A stretch of 64,000 nucleotides of DNA from Cryptosporangium arvum DSM 44712 (GCF_000585375.1 NZ_KK073874.1:744001-808000); one strand, 5' to 3'. Positions 7,891 to 17,856 are shown, counted from the first letter of the stretch. Numbers and translations: made by a program. Notes: generated from the sequence alone by a model not told the origin.

Positions 7891-8529
7891 GTGGTACGAG
7901 CGTCGTCAGGCAACCGCAGAGCGGACATTCTGGACGCAGCGATCGACCTCGTCGCCGAGGCCGGGCTCCGCGGCCTGACCCACCGCGCGGTCGACGCCGC
8001 CGCCGGCCTGCCGGAAGGCTCCACGTCCGCGTACTTCCGCACGCGGGCGGCCCTCCTCACCGCCGTCGTGGTGCGGCTGGGGGAACGGATCGGTGCCGAC
8101 GTCGACGAGCTGGCCGACGAGGCCGCGCGCCATCCCGGCGACACCACCCACGCGATCGAGGAGACGCTGAAGCAGCTCGACTGCTGGCTCTCCGACCCGG
8201 CGCCGCTGCTCGCCCGGCTCGAGCTCTCGCTGGAGTCGACCCGACGCCCCGAGCTCGGCGAGGCGATGAACAACTGGCGGACGGCGTTCGAGGCGCTCGT
8301 CGCCCGGATGCTCGACGACGTCGGCCTGAGCAAGGCGAGCGAACGCGCGACGCTCATCGTCGCCTGCATGGACGGCATTTTGCTCCGCGCGCTGACCTCG
8401 GCTCCGGCCGACGAGGCCCGGCGCACCGCCGTCGACGAGGCCCGGACGCTGCTGACCTCGCTGTTGATCAGCGCGCAGGTGCTGGACTCCGGCCAGGACC
8501 CCCTGACAGATGTCATGCCAGGGCGATGA
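7891..8529 (+). CDS. TetR family transcriptional regulator
   Basis: A 212-residue repressor with an N-terminal TetR helix-turn-helix (ILDAAIDLVAEAGLRGLTHRAVDAAAGLPEGSTSAYF, about residues 13-48) and a ligand-binding C-terminal region with little sequence signature. The GTG start follows directly after operator 2. It stands 46 bp ahead of a drug-exporter-type ABC operon and is divergent from a small membrane gene, so it probably represses all of them and itself, releasing them on binding a small molecule. The ligand is unknown. Confidence 0.92.
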   Translation: MVRASSGNRRADILDAAIDLVAEAGLRGLTHRAVDAAAGLPEGSTSAYFRTRAALLTAVVVRLGERIGADVDELADEAARHPGDTTHAIEETLKQLDCWLSDPAPLLARLELSLESTRRPELGEAMNNWRTAFEALVARMLDDVGLSKASERATLIVACMDGILLRALTSAPADEARRTAVDEARTLLTSLLISAQVLDSGQDPLTDVMPGR

Positions 8530-8575
8530 CGCTCGATCCGTGGGTCGAGTGTCCCGCGGGCCGAGAGTTATCGGC

Positions 8576-9502
8576 ATGGAAAACACCACGCTGACGCGGA
8601 CGGGAACCACCGCCGCGGTCCGGCTCACCGGGCTCACGAAGCGGTTCGGGTCGGTCACCGCCGTCGACGACCTCTCGCTGACCATCGAACCCGGCGAGGT
8701 GGTCGCGTTCCTCGGCCCGAACGGGGCCGGCAAGACCACGACCGTCGACATGATGCTCGGCCTCGCCCGGCCCACCGCCGGTTCGGTCGAGATCTACGGC
8801 CGGGCGCCGTCGGTCGCGGTCGCGGAGGGCCGGATCGCGGCGGTCATGCAGACCGGCGGCCTGCTCAAGGACCTCACGGTGGCCGAGACCGTGCGGATGA
8901 CCGGCTCGCTGTTCGGCCGCACCCGCCCGGTGAACGAGGTGCTCACCCGGGCCGGGATCCTCGACATCGCCGACCGCCGCGTCGGCAAGTGCTCCGGCGG
9001 CCAGCAGCAGCGGCTCCGGTTCGCGATGGCGCTGCTGCCCGACCCCGACCTGATGGTGCTCGACGAGCCCACGACCGGCATGGACGTCGAGGGCAGGCGC
9101 GAGTTCTGGGCCGCGATCCGGCAGGACGCCGCCCAGGGACGCACGGTCCTCTTCGCCACCCACTACCTCGACGAGGCCGACGCCTATGCCGACCGGATCG
9201 TGCTCGTGCGGCACGGACGGGTGGTCGCCGACGGCACGGCCGCGTCGATCAAGGGCCTGGCGACGGGGCGTCTCGTGCGGGCCACGCTGCCCGGGGCCGA
9301 CCCGGTCGCGCTCGCCGCGCTGCCCGGCGTCGACCAGGTGGAGGTTCGCGGCGATTCGGTGCTGGTGCACGCGTCCGACTCGGACGCGGTGGCCCGCCAC
9401 CTGCTGACCGCCACCGGTGCCCGCGACCTGGAGATCACCTCGCGGAACCTCGAAGACGCATTCATCGCGCTCACCACGGACGCAACGGAGGAGAACAAGT
9501 GA
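8576..9502 (+). CDS. ABC-2 type exporter, ATP-binding protein (DrrA-like)
   Basis: A 308-residue ATPase with Walker A GPNGAGKTT, signature CSGGQQQR, Walker B LMVLDEPTTGMD and H-loop ATHYLDEAD. The C-terminal extension after residue 220, ending LEITSRNLEDAFIALT, is typical of the daunorubicin/multidrug DrrA class. The ATG after GAGAGTTATCGGC was chosen because the frame upstream lacks family similarity. Its stop overlaps the permease GTG. With the permease it probably exports a hydrophobic drug, lipid or metabolite; the adjacent TetR gene suggests inducible resistance or efflux. Confidence 0.93.
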   Translation: MENTTLTRTGTTAAVRLTGLTKRFGSVTAVDDLSLTIEPGEVVAFLGPNGAGKTTTVDMMLGLARPTAGSVEIYGRAPSVAVAEGRIAAVMQTGGLLKDLTVAETVRMTGSLFGRTRPVNEVLTRAGILDIADRRVGKCSGGQQQRLRFAMALLPDPDLMVLDEPTTGMDVEGRREFWAAIRQDAAQGRTVLFATHYLDEADAYADRIVLVRHGRVVADGTAASIKGLATGRLVRATLPGADPVALAALPGVDQVEVRGDSVLVHASDSDAVARHLLTATGARDLEITSRNLEDAFIALTTDATEENK

Positions 9503-10275
9503 CTACCTACATCGGTGAGCGCCGGACGCCTCGGCTCGGGGGCCTGAACCCCACCTACCTCGGCCTGGAGATCCGCCGGACCCTCCGCAACCGCCGGACG
9601 CTGTTCTTCATCCTGATCATGCCGGCCGTGTTCTTCCTGCTCTTCGGACTGCCGCAGAAGGGCCAGTCGCTGGACAACGGGCAGCCGGTGACCGCGTACA
9701 TCATGATCAGCCTCGCGGTGTACGGCGCGATGGTCGCGACCACGAGCGGTGGAGCGATGGTCGCGGTGGAGCGGGCCCAGGGGTGGAGCCGCCAGCTGCG
9801 GCTGACCCCGCTGCGACCGGCCGCGTACATCGCGACGAAGGTGCTCTCGGCCCTGGTGCTCGGCCTGGCGGCCGTGCTCGTGGAGTTCATCGTCGGCGCC
9901 GCAGCCGGCGTACGGATGCCGGTGCACATGTGGCTGCTGGCCGGCCTGGTCGCGTGGGTCGGTTCGCTGGTCTTCGCCGCCTTCGGCCTGTTCATCGGCT
10001 ACCTGGTGCCGGCCGAGAACGTCATGCAGTTCCTCGGCCCGATCCTGGCGATCCTGGCCATGTTCGGCGGCCTGTTCGTGCCGCTGGAGGTGCTGCCGCA
10101 CGCGTTCCAGGAGATCGCGAAGTGGACGCCGGTGTACGGGATCGGCACGATCGCCCGGAGCCCTCTGACCGGAGACACCGTGACGCTGACCGAGGTCGCG
10201 AACGTGGTGGCCTGGACCCTGCTCTTCGGTCTCGGCGCCGCCCGCCTCTTCCGCCGGGACACCGCCCGCGTCTGA
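9499..10275 (+). CDS. ABC-2 type exporter, permease
   Basis: A 258-residue membrane protein with six predicted helices, starting after a GGAGGAG ribosome site at a GTG that overlaps the ATPase stop (GTGA). Helix 1 is LFFILIMPAVFFLLFGL. The ERAQGWSRQLRLTPLRPAAYIATK loop and the C-terminal GGLFVPLEVLPHAFQEIAKWTPVY motif are typical of ABC2 membrane proteins. It forms the pore of the exporter with the preceding ATPase, acting as a dimer in the plasma membrane. The substrate is unknown. Confidence 0.92.
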   Translation: MTTYIGERRTPRLGGLNPTYLGLEIRRTLRNRRTLFFILIMPAVFFLLFGLPQKGQSLDNGQPVTAYIMISLAVYGAMVATTSGGAMVAVERAQGWSRQLRLTPLRPAAYIATKVLSALVLGLAAVLVEFIVGAAAGVRMPVHMWLLAGLVAWVGSLVFAAFGLFIGYLVPAENVMQFLGPILAILAMFGGLFVPLEVLPHAFQEIAKWTPVYGIGTIARSPLTGDTVTLTEVANVVAWTLLFGLGAARLFRRDTARV

Positions 10276-10299
10276 GCTCGCCTAGGAATCCTCGCCCTC

Positions 10300-10328
10300 G
10301 ATGCCCCGGCCACCACGGCCGGGGCATC
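10300..10328 (+). terminator. terminator after the ABC-2 operon
   Basis: A 12-bp perfect stem (GATGCCCCGGCC with GGCCGGGGCATC) around a 5-base loop, 25 bp after the permease stop. No T-run follows. Confidence 0.7.
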
Positions 10329-10358
10329 GGCATTTCTAGGCGGTGGCACAGGAAGCGC

Positions 10359-11573
10359 TCAGGGCCGCGACTGACAGTGGGGACATCCGCACCCCCGAGA
10401 GGACACGCCGATGACCGCCGCCACGCTTCCCCCGTCGCTCCGAGTTCTCGGCCGCCGCCGGGAGCGGACGACCCGCCTGGCGGTGGCCGCGGCCCTGCTC
10501 GCCGCGCTGGCCACGTTCTCGCTCACCGCGAGCGGGGGATCGACGACGGCGCCGAGCGCGGCCCCGGTGCTCGCGGCGGTGAGCCGGACCGTGACGACCG
10601 ACCTGCTTCCCCGAGGCGACGAACAGTGACGGCCGCGTCGTCGCGAGCGGCCGTTCGGCCCGCCCGGAGCACTCACCCGCTGCGCCCCGCAGACGGGAGT
10701 GCCTCTGTCAACCGGGCCCGAACGTGGTCTTTCGACAGACCGTCCAGGCCCAGCCGTTGCGCAACCATTTCCGGGTGAGCAGGGCTCCGCTCCCAGCAAT
10801 GCGCCGATTATCTCGTCGAAAAGCCTGACCTCCGGCTCGTTCGTAGTGCTTCCGAGCCATCTGTCGAACACGATTCGGAGCCAATCGGCGTACGGGGTAG
10901 CGCCTTCGGCGGGAAGCCCAGCAGGTGGTGTCGTCCAGTTTCCGTGCGGGAACAGAAAATCCACTCGCGGGGGATCGAAATGAGTGAGTGCTCCATACGT
11001 GCGAATCGGATCGTGCGAGAGGTTTATCGTGCAGATGAGTCCGCGATAGAGCGAACGATAATTCGGGCTGCGAAGAAGATCGATTCCGGCGGCGACCGCG
11101 TGGTAGCTCCCGTCGCCGTTGCGGTACCGCCGATGCCGGTCGTGGTCGGCCTGGTCGCCGTCGAGGCTGACGCCGACGCCGATGGCGTGGTCGGCCAGGA
11201 CGTCCAGCATGGGGGTGGTCAGCAGCACTCCGTTGGTCTGCACCGAGAGGTGTACCGCGGTAGGTGGCCGGACGTGGTCGGACATCTGCTCGGCGATGTA
11301 GGCGAGCATCTCTCGTCCAACCAGGAGTGGCTCGCCGCCGTGCAGAATCACGCGGACGTCGGGAATCTCGTGTGCCGCCGCGTGTTCACCGATCCGTTGC
11401 GCCGTCGTCTGCACCGTTTGTTCGGAGATCGTCAGGGGCTGCGACCTCCAGGATTGGTCCGCCATCTCGTACACGTAACAGTAGTTGCACGCCAAGTTGC
11501 AGCGAGACGCGATCTTCAGGACGAAGTCGGTGAACGCGAATTCGGTCGGAGTCGGCATCGTGGTCGGTGGCAT
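10359..11573 (-). pseudogene. truncated FxsB-type radical SAM protein
   Basis: The first 262 or so residues are a good radical SAM domain: the [4Fe-4S] triad CNLACNYC (Cys25, 29, 32), then ILHGGEPLLVG, VQTNGVLL, VGVSLDGD, and a late FPHGNWT and RLFDEIIGALLG. After this point (about position 10788) the expected linker and SPASM-like auxiliary cluster domain are absent. The frame stays open for about 140 more codons of low-complexity Arg/Ser/Pro sequence, partly antisense to a small ORF. FxsB proteins are normally much longer. The gene follows an FxsA-type peptide gene by 35 bp, the expected partner arrangement. A working truncated enzyme is possible but less likely. Confidence 0.75.
10411..10629 (+). 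CDS. small putative membrane or secreted protein
   Basis: A 72-residue product with a basic N-terminus (LRVLGRRRERTTR) followed by a hydrophobic Ala/Leu helix (LAVAAALLAALATFSL) and a polar Ser/Thr/Ala tail. A GAGAGGA ribosome site lies seven bases before the ATG. It overlaps, on the other strand, the non-homologous tail of the truncated radical SAM gene, which supports that tail being junk. It resembles the small membrane ORFs seen beside sigma or regulator genes but matches no family I recognise. Confidence 0.5.
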   Translation: MTAATLPPSLRVLGRRRERTTRLAVAAALLAALATFSLTASGGSTTAPSAAPVLAAVSRTVTTDLLPRGDEQ

Positions 11574-11608
11574 CGTCTTCTACCGGACCGGGGAGGCCGG
11601 GGCCGCCG

Positions 11609-11779
11609 TCAGATGCTCGAGTTGAATCGGGGATCGGCGCTATGCGCCTGCTGGGGGCCTTGGAACTTCCGCTCGGCGACGCGCCGTACGGCGGAGGAGA
11701 GATTTACCGCCAGCGTGTCGGGGTCGATCGCGCCGAGGTCGATCAGGTATTCGCTCCGGCTGGACTTCGCAGTCGTCAT
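11609..11779 (-). CDS. fxsA: FxsA-like peptide (FxSxx C-terminus)
   Basis: A 56-residue peptide starting MTTAKSSRSEYLIDLGAIDP and ending in FNSSI, matching the C-terminal FxSxx signature that defines FxsA-type precursors of radical SAM systems. The mid-part (LAVNLSSAVRRVAERK) is a helical leader-like segment. A purine-rich AGAAGGCAGGG precedes the ATG. The adjacent downstream gene is an FxsB-type radical SAM protein, as expected, but that gene is truncated, and no FxsC or FxsT homologue is in the window. Modification of the C-terminal Phe/Ser region by FxsB is a family-level prediction. Confidence 0.78.
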   Translation of the reverse strand: MTTAKSSRSEYLIDLGAIDPDTLAVNLSSAVRRVAERKFQGPQQAHSADPRFNSSI

Positions 11780-11928
11780 CTGACCCTGCCTTCTGATCAT
11801 GGGCGCGCCGATCGACTTGGCCGCGGAGTTCCGACTCGAGTGGCCTACAAAAGTCGCCCCTATCAACATGGGGTCTTTCTTGCCCGCGCGAGAGGCTAGC
11901 AGAGGGTAGGGAGGTGGGCGGGAAGAAA

Positions 11929-11948
11929 CATACAGGCTTGACTGTATG
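11929..11948. promoter_or_regulatory. operator-like inverted repeat with embedded TTGACT
   Basis: Perfect repeat CATACAG-GCTTGA-CTGTATG, about 57 bp before the TetR gene. The centre and right arm contain TTGACT, which could be a -35 box (CACACT lies 18 bp on), so a repressor here would block the promoter. A similar site lies near 21030. Confidence 0.65.
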
Positions 11949-12004
11949 CTTAGGATCGGCCCACACTGGCCACGCCGAGCTGTTCGACATGAGGAAGGTG
12001 GCGA

Positions 12005-12616
12005 GTGGCGAGTCCCACCGACACGCAGCCCGCGCGGCGGACGCAGGCCGATCGCAGTGCGGCGACCAAGACGCGGTTGCTCGACGCCACCATCACCAGT
12101 CTCGTGGAAGACGGGTACAACGGCACGACGACGACGGCTGTCGCGCAGCGGGCCGGGGTCAGCCGCGGGGCGCAGCTGCATCACTACGGCACCAAGGAGA
12201 AGCTCGTCGCCGCGGCGGTCGCGCACCTGGCCGAGCAGCGCGCGGCGGTGGTCCGCGACCAGATCGCCCAGCTCGGGGCAGCCAAGGACACGCTGCGTCG
12301 CACGCTCGACCTGCTCGCCGACTTCCTCTCCGGCCCGCTCTACGCGGCCACCATCGAGCTCTGGGTCGCGGCCCGGAGCGACGCCGCCCTGCGGGAGATG
12401 CTCATCCCGGTCGAAGCGCAGCTCGCGAAGGAACTGCGCGAGATCTGCCGCGAATACGTCACCTCCGACCCGCTGCTCCAGCAGATGACGCTCGATCTGC
12501 TCCTCGGCCGGGGCGTCACGATGCTGCTCACCGACTGGAACGCCGGCCATCGGGCCCAGGCGCTCGACGCCTGGGCCGAAATGCTCGCCACCAGGAACGC
12601 CCCGCCGACACCCTAA
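12005..12616 (+). CDS. TetR family regulator of the acyl-CoA/BVMO cluster
   Basis: A 203-residue regulator with a TetR helix-turn-helix (LLDATITSLVEDGYNGTTTTAVAQRAGVSRGAQLHHYGTK, about residues 24-63). The GTG start follows an AGGAAGG ribosome site. Ten bases separate it from an acyl-CoA dehydrogenase gene, so it leads the operon. A perfect inverted repeat upstream and a related one before the BVMO gene suggest it autoregulates and also controls the opposite-strand oxidation operon. An acyl-CoA or lipid ligand is likely by analogy with other TetR regulators of fatty-acid catabolism. Confidence 0.92.
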   Translation: MASPTDTQPARRTQADRSAATKTRLLDATITSLVEDGYNGTTTTAVAQRAGVSRGAQLHHYGTKEKLVAAAVAHLAEQRAAVVRDQIAQLGAAKDTLRRTLDLLADFLSGPLYAATIELWVAARSDAALREMLIPVEAQLAKELREICREYVTSDPLLQQMTLDLLLGRGVTMLLTDWNAGHRAQALDAWAEMLATRNAPPTP

Positions 12617-12626
12617 GGACGCAAGG

Positions 12627-13772
12627 ATGCGCCGCACGCTCTACGAGGAAGACCACGAGGCCTTCCGCTCGACCGCACGCACCTTCCTGGCCAAGGAGGT
12701 CGTCCCCTTCCACGACGAGTGGGAGAAGGAAGGCCTCGTCGACCGCCGCATCTGGACCGCGGCCGGCGCGCAGGGCCTGCTCGGCACCGACGTGCCCGAG
12801 GAGTACGGCGGCGGTGGCATCAAGGACTTCCGCTACAACGCCGTGCTCACCGATGAGACGATCGCGGTCGGTGCGAGCGGCGTCGGGTTCTCACTGCACA
12901 ACGACGTCACCGCGCCGTACCTCACCGACCTCGCCACCGACGAGCAGAAGCAGCGCTGGTTACCGGGCTTCTGCAGCGGTGAGCTCATCACCGCGATCGC
13001 GATGACCGAACCCGGTGCGGGCTCGGACCTGCAGGGGATCGCCACCCACGCACGCAAGGACGGGACGGACTTCGTCCTCAACGGCTCGAAGACGTTCATC
13101 ACCAACGGCATCCACGCCGACCTCGTGCTGGTGGTCGCGCGTACCGACCCCGACGCGAAGGCCGCCCACGGGCTGAGCCTCCTCGCCGTCGAGCGGGGCA
13201 TGCCCGGCTTCGAGCGCGGCCGCAACCTGGACAAGATCGGCATGAAGGCCCAGGACACCGCGGAACTGTTCTTCGACGACGTGCGGGTCCCGAAGGAGAA
13301 CGTCGTCGGCGAGCTCAACCAGGGCTTCATCCACCTGATGACGATGCTGCCGCAGGAGCGCCTCTCGATCGCGGTCGCCGCGGTGGCCGGAGCGCGCACG
13401 GTCTTCGACCGCACGCTCGAGTACGTCAAGGACCGCAAGGCGTTCGGACGTCCGGTCGGCAGCTTCCAGCACAACCGCTTCGTCCTCGCCGAGATGGCGA
13501 CCGAGCTCGAGCTCGCCGAGACCTACCTCGACAAGGCCGTCACCGAGCACAACAAGGGCCAGTACACCGCGGTCGACGCGTCGATGGCCAAGTGGTGGAC
13601 CACGGAGATGCAGAAGCGGGTCGTCGACCGCTGCGTTCAGTTGCACGGTGGTTACGGCTTCATGCGTGAATATCCGGTCGCCCGCGCCTACACGGACACT
13701 CGGATCACCACGATCTACGGCGGAACGACCGAAATCATGAAGGAGATCGTCGGGCGTTCGCTCGGCGTCTGA
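12627..13772 (+). CDS. acyl-CoA dehydrogenase
   Basis: A 381-residue flavoprotein with the full acyl-CoA dehydrogenase fold. The N-terminal helical domain ([16 protein letters not shown]) is followed by the FAD signature [16 protein letters not shown] and KTFITNG, and the C-terminal RAFGRPVG-like [33 protein letters not shown] and [11 protein letters not shown], which contains the Glu (TEIMKE) expected for the catalytic base of long-chain-type enzymes. It makes the first alpha,beta-dehydrogenation of an acyl-CoA, passing electrons to ETF. It begins the beta-oxidation set and is followed 18 bp later by a thiolase. Confidence 0.95.
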   Translation: MRRTLYEEDHEAFRSTARTFLAKEVVPFHDEWEKEGLVDRRIWTAAGAQGLLGTDVPEEYGGGGIKDFRYNAVLTDETIAVGASGVGFSLHNDVTAPYLTDLATDEQKQRWLPGFCSGELITAIAMTEPGAGSDLQGIATHARKDGTDFVLNGSKTFITNGIHADLVLVVARTDPDAKAAHGLSLLAVERGMPGFERGRNLDKIGMKAQDTAELFFDDVRVPKENVVGELNQGFIHLMTMLPQERLSIAVAAVAGARTVFDRTLEYVKDRKAFGRPVGSFQHNRFVLAEMATELELAETYLDKAVTEHNKGQYTAVDASMAKWWTTEMQKRVVDRCVQLHGGYGFMREYPVARAYTDTRITTIYGGTTEIMKEIVGRSLGV

Positions 13773-13789
13773 AAGCCCGGAGGCGCGAA

Positions 13790-15004
13790 ATGAGCACAGA
13801 GGCTTATGTGTACGACGCGATCCGCACACCGCGCGGTCGCGGCAAGAAGTCCGGGTCGCTGCACTCGGTCAAACCCGTCTCCCTGGTCACGGGGCTGATC
13901 GAGACGATCAGGACACGCAACCCGGAGCTCGACCCCCGCGAGATCGACGACCTCGTGCTCGGCGTCGTCAGCCCGGTCGGCGAGCAGGGTGCCGACATCG
14001 CGAAGACCGCCGCGATCGCGTCCGGTCTGCCGGAGACCGTGTCCGGCGTCCAGCTCAACCGGTTCTGCGCTTCCGGCCTGGAAGCGGTGAACATCGCCGC
14101 GCAGAAGGTCCGCTCGGGCTGGGAGGACCTGGTGTTCGCCGGCGGCGTCGAAGCGATGTCCCGGGTGCCGATGGGCTCGGACGGCGGCGCCTGGGCCCAG
14201 GACCCGGAGACCGCGTACGCCACCGGCTTCGTGCCCCAGGGCATCGGCGCGGACCTGATCGCGACCCTGCACGGCTGGTCGCGCACCGATGTCGACGCCT
14301 ACGCGGCCCGCTCGCAGCAGCGCGCGGCCAAGGCCTGGGCGAACGGGTACTTCGCGCGCAGCGTCGTGCCGGTCACCGACCTCAACGGCAGCACGGTTCT
14401 CGACCAGGACGAGCATGTCCGTCCCGACACCACGGTCGAGTCGCTGAGCGGGTTGCCCGCCAGCTTCGCCGGGATCGGTGACCAGGGCGGCTTCGACGCG
14501 GTGGCACTCGACAAGTACCACTGGGTCGAGCGGATCGAGCACGTCCACACGGCCGGCAACTCGTCCGGCATCGTCGACGGCGCCGCGCTCGTCGTCGTCG
14601 GCAGCGAAGAGGCCGGCCGCCGCAACGGGCTCACCCCCCGCGCCCGGATCGTCGCGACCGCGGTCTCCGGCGCCGACCCGACGATCATGCTCACCGGCCC
14701 GGCCCCGGCGAGCCGCAAGGCGCTGGCCAAGGCCGGCCTCACCGTCGACGACATCGATCTGGTCGAGATGAACGAGGCGTTCGCGGCCGTGGTGCTCCGG
14801 TTTATGGCCGACACCGGGTTCGACGAGGAGATCGTGAACGTCAACGGCGGCGCGATCGCGATGGGGCACCCGCTCGGCGCGACCGGCGCGATGCTCATCG
14901 GCACGATGATCGACGAGCTGGAACGCCGCGAGCAGCGGTACGGACTGGTGACGCTCTGCGTCGGTGGCGGAATGGGAATCGCGACGGTGGTGGAGAAGCT
15001 GTGA
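13790..15004 (+). CDS. acetyl-CoA acyltransferase (thiolase)
   Basis: A 404-residue thiolase with the nucleophile Cys in [11 protein letters not shown], the EMNEAFAAV segment, the His in [18 protein letters not shown] and the second Cys in [11 protein letters not shown], so the catalytic residues are intact. A GGAGG ribosome site precedes the ATG. It cleaves 3-ketoacyl-CoA to acetyl-CoA and a shortened acyl-CoA. Its stop overlaps the start of the FadJ-like gene (GTGA), so the two probably form the FadA/FadB pair of a beta-oxidation complex. Confidence 0.95.
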   Translation: MSTEAYVYDAIRTPRGRGKKSGSLHSVKPVSLVTGLIETIRTRNPELDPREIDDLVLGVVSPVGEQGADIAKTAAIASGLPETVSGVQLNRFCASGLEAVNIAAQKVRSGWEDLVFAGGVEAMSRVPMGSDGGAWAQDPETAYATGFVPQGIGADLIATLHGWSRTDVDAYAARSQQRAAKAWANGYFARSVVPVTDLNGSTVLDQDEHVRPDTTVESLSGLPASFAGIGDQGGFDAVALDKYHWVERIEHVHTAGNSSGIVDGAALVVVGSEEAGRRNGLTPRARIVATAVSGADPTIMLTGPAPASRKALAKAGLTVDDIDLVEMNEAFAAVVLRFMADTGFDEEIVNVNGGAIAMGHPLGATGAMLIGTMIDELERREQRYGLVTLCVGGGMGIATVVEKL

Positions 15005-17157
15005 GCATCCGTTGGGACCGTGCCGAAGACGGCATCGTCACGCTGACGCTGGACGCACCGAACGCGTCGGCGAACACGATGGACGCCGCGTTCGAGGCGG
15101 CGCTCGGCGAGACCGTGGACCGGCTGGTCCGCGAGAAGGACTCGATCACGGGCGTCATCCTCACCAGCGCGAAGAAGACGTTCTTCGCCGGCGGCAACCT
15201 CGACGCGCTGATCCAGGCGAGCCCGGAGAGCCGCGACCAGCTGCTGACCACCGTCGACGACATCAAGCGCCGCCTGCGGACGATCGAGACGCTCGGCGTC
15301 CCGGTGGTGGCCGCGATCAACGGCGCGGCGCTCGGTGGCGGCCTGGAGATCGCGCTGGCCGCGCACCACCGCATCGCGCTGGACACGCCCGGCACCAAGC
15401 TCGGCTTCCCCGAGGTCACGCTGGGCCTGCTTCCCGGTGCCGGGGGCGTCGTGCGCAGCGTGCGGCTGCTCGGTCTGGTGACCGCGCTGACCCAGCTCCT
15501 GCTGCAAGGTCAGCAGCTGCGCGCGTCGGCCGCCAAGGACCTCGGGCTGGTGCACGAGGTGGTCACGGACCCGGCGGACCTGCTGGTGAAGGCCCGTGCA
15601 TGGATAGCCGCCAACCCGCAGGCCACCCAGCCCTACGACGCCAAGGGCTACAAGGTGCCGGGCGGCTCACCGAACTCGCCCTCGCTGGCCGGGTTCCTGC
15701 CCGCGCTGCCCGCGAACCTGCGCAAGCAGCTCAAGGGAGCGCACCTGCCGGCGCCGCACCACATCCTGTGCGCCGCGGTCGAGGGACTGCTCGTCGACAT
15801 CGACACCGCGTTCGTGATCGAGGGCCGGTACTTCGCCGACCTGGCCGCCGGTCAGACCTCGACGAACATGATCCAGGCGTTCTGGTTCGACCTGAACCGC
15901 ATCAACGGCGGCGGCAGCCGTCCGGCGGACGTGCCCGCGTCCAAGCCCACGAAGGTGGGTGTTCTCGGTGCGGGCATGATGGGCGCCGGAATCGCCTACG
16001 TCACGGCCAAAGCCGGTATCGACGTGGTGCTCCGCGACGTCTCGGCCGAGGCCGCGGAACGGGGCAAGGCGTACTCGCGGAAGATCCTCGACAAGCAGAT
16101 CGCGCGCGGGCGCAGCACGGAGGCCAAGCGCGACGCGCTGCTCGGGCGGATCCACGCCACGGCCGACGTCGCGGACCTCGCCGGGTGCGACTTCGTGATC
16201 GAGGCGGTGTTCGAGGACACCGCTTTGAAGCACACGGTGCTCGCCGAGGCCGCCGCCGCGGCACCGGACGCGCTGATCACGTCGAACACCTCGACGCTGC
16301 CGATCACCGAGCTGCAGCAGGGCGCGGGCCTGCCCGACCTGGTCGGCGTGCACTTCTTCTCGCCGGTCGACAAGATGCCGCTGATCGAGCTGATCGTCGG
16401 GGCCGACACGTCACCGGAGGCCGTGGCCAAGGCGTACGACTACACGCGCGCGATCGGCAAGACGCCGATCGTCGTCAAGGACAGTCGTGGGTTCTTCACC
16501 AGCCGGGTGTTCGGCACGATGGTGATGGAAGGCGCCGCGATGCTCGGTGAGGGCCTGCCCCCGATGAGCGTCGAGCGGGCCGCGCTGCAGTCGGGCTTCC
16601 CGGCCGGGCCGTTGACGCTGCTCGACGAGGTGACGCTCACGCTGCCGCTGAAGATCGAGGAGCAGGGCGGTGGCGCCGCGGCCCACCCGGGTCTGAAGGT
16701 GCTCAGCACGCTCGTGCGCGAGCACGACCGCACCGGTAAGGCGTCCGGGAAGGGCTTCTTCGACTGGGAGCCGACGAAGACGGTGTGGCCCGGGCTCGCC
16801 GAGGCGTTCCCGCCGAACGTCGACGGGCTCGCGCCGGGGGCCGGGAACGACCCGATCCGGTTCCGGGACGCCCAGGACCGGCTGCTGTTCATCATGGCCG
16901 TGGAGACGGCCCGGTGCTTCGAAGAGGGCGTGCTGACCTCGGTCGAGGACGCGAACATCGGCTCGATCATGGGAATCGGGTTCCCGCCGGGGCTGGGCGG
17001 CGTCGCCCAGTTCGTCGATCAGTACGACGGTGGGGTGGCGGGCTTCGTGGCCCGCGCCGACGAGCTCGCCGACAAGTTCGGCGAGCGGTTCCGCCCGCCC
17101 GCGCTGCTCCGCGATCGCGCGGTGGCGGCGGGCTCGCTCCGCGAGGCGCTCGCGTAG
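15001..17157 (+). CDS. multifunctional 3-hydroxyacyl-CoA dehydrogenase/enoyl-CoA hydratase
   Basis: A 718-residue fusion. Residues about 1-190 are crotonase ([31 protein letters not shown]). After a linker, about 315-500 is the NAD-binding domain of 3-hydroxyacyl-CoA dehydrogenase ([39 protein letters not shown]), followed by the C-terminal dimerisation domains ([26 protein letters not shown]). It performs hydration and NAD-dependent oxidation of enoyl-CoAs. The length and order match FadB/FadJ alpha subunits. It is the last gene of the operon and is followed by a strong bidirectional hairpin. Confidence 0.95.
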   Translation: MSIRWDRAEDGIVTLTLDAPNASANTMDAAFEAALGETVDRLVREKDSITGVILTSAKKTFFAGGNLDALIQASPESRDQLLTTVDDIKRRLRTIETLGVPVVAAINGAALGGGLEIALAAHHRIALDTPGTKLGFPEVTLGLLPGAGGVVRSVRLLGLVTALTQLLLQGQQLRASAAKDLGLVHEVVTDPADLLVKARAWIAANPQATQPYDAKGYKVPGGSPNSPSLAGFLPALPANLRKQLKGAHLPAPHHILCAAVEGLLVDIDTAFVIEGRYFADLAAGQTSTNMIQAFWFDLNRINGGGSRPADVPASKPTKVGVLGAGMMGAGIAYVTAKAGIDVVLRDVSAEAAERGKAYSRKILDKQIARGRSTEAKRDALLGRIHATADVADLAGCDFVIEAVFEDTALKHTVLAEAAAAAPDALITSNTSTLPITELQQGAGLPDLVGVHFFSPVDKMPLIELIVGADTSPEAVAKAYDYTRAIGKTPIVVKDSRGFFTSRVFGTMVMEGAAMLGEGLPPMSVERAALQSGFPAGPLTLLDEVTLTLPLKIEEQGGGAAAHPGLKVLSTLVREHDRTGKASGKGFFDWEPTKTVWPGLAEAFPPNVDGLAPGAGNDPIRFRDAQDRLLFIMAVETARCFEEGVLTSVEDANIGSIMGIGFPPGLGGVAQFVDQYDGGVAGFVARADELADKFGERFRPPALLRDRAVAAGSLREALA

Positions 17158-17167
17158 CACCACGGAC

Positions 17168-17206
17168 ACGGAGGGCCGGCACGCTATTGAGCTGCCGGCC
17201 CTCCGT
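17168..17206. terminator. bidirectional terminator between convergent operons
   Basis: A 14-bp perfect stem (ACGGAGGGCCGGCA with TGCCGGCCCTCCGT) around an 11-base loop, in the 54 bp between the FadJ-like gene and the convergent decarboxylase-like gene. Confidence 0.8.
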
Positions 17207-17211
17207 TCGTG

Positions 17212-17856
17212 TCAGCGGGGTGCGCTGATGTTCATCGTCGAGTCGCTGATGATCAGCGCGGGGTGGCGGCCCGGGAGAAGCCAGGACGACAGCGTCGGCC
17301 CGCTCGCGGCCACCGTGACCCGGCCCAGGCGGGCGCGGCCGTACAGGCCCACCCAGGCCGATCGCGGCCCCTCGTCGAAGAGCTGGGTCATCTTCAACCC
17401 GCCGGCCACCGGGAACTTCGGTGTCGACGCCTGCGCGGTGGCGGCGACGTCCCAGCCGTCACCCGAGGCTGCGATCGACGACGAGCCCCAGGTGAACGAC
17501 GCGACCGCTTTCGGCAGCGCCCAGTTCACCCGCCCGCCGTGCACGGACGCCAGCGAGTCGACCGCGATGAACGGCACGTGCAGCGGCGGCACCGGCCACT
17601 GACGCAGCAGCACCGGGCTCGCGAAGACCTCCGAGTACGGTCCGACCGGCGACTCGCGGTACCGCACGAACGCCACCAGCGTCACCGGGATGGTGCCCAG
17701 CGCACGCAGCTCGACCGGCAGCTGGGCCGCCGCGTCCGGCGACGCCCGGTGCCACCAGAAGGCGGCGTCGATCTTCGTCCTCCACGGGGCCGGCGCCGAG
17801 CTCTCCGGCAACACGACGTCGGTGGCCAGCAGCGACTCGGGAACTGACGGGATCAT
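17212..17856 (-). CDS. acetoacetate decarboxylase family protein
   Basis: A 214-residue soluble protein with acetoacetate decarboxylase superfamily features: PVTLVAFVRYRESPVGPYSEVFASP in the first half and a GGRVNWALPKAVASFTW segment whose Lys lies where the Schiff-base Lys of the family is found. The family includes true beta-keto acid decarboxylases but also aldolase- and dehydratase-like members, so the reaction is uncertain. Its ATG overlaps the GMC gene stop (ATGA). As the last gene of a BVMO/GMC/ADC operon it may act on a beta-keto acid or enol from ring or chain cleavage. Confidence 0.85.
   Translation of the reverse strand: MIPSVPESLLATDVVLPESSAPAPWRTKIDAAFWWHRASPDAAAQLPVELRALGTIPVTLVAFVRYRESPVGPYSEVFASPVLLRQWPVPPLHVPFIAVDSLASVHGGRVNWALPKAVASFTWGSSSIAASGDGWDVAATAQASTPKFPVAGGLKMTQLFDEGPRSAWVGLYGRARLGRVTVAASGPTLSSWLLPGRHPALIISDSTMNISAPR

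Noticed and set aside
10359-10788. C-terminal 140 codons of the radical SAM frame as a real domain
   Set aside because: Ser/Arg/Gly-rich with no SPASM Cys pattern and antisense to a small ORF with a good ribosome site.
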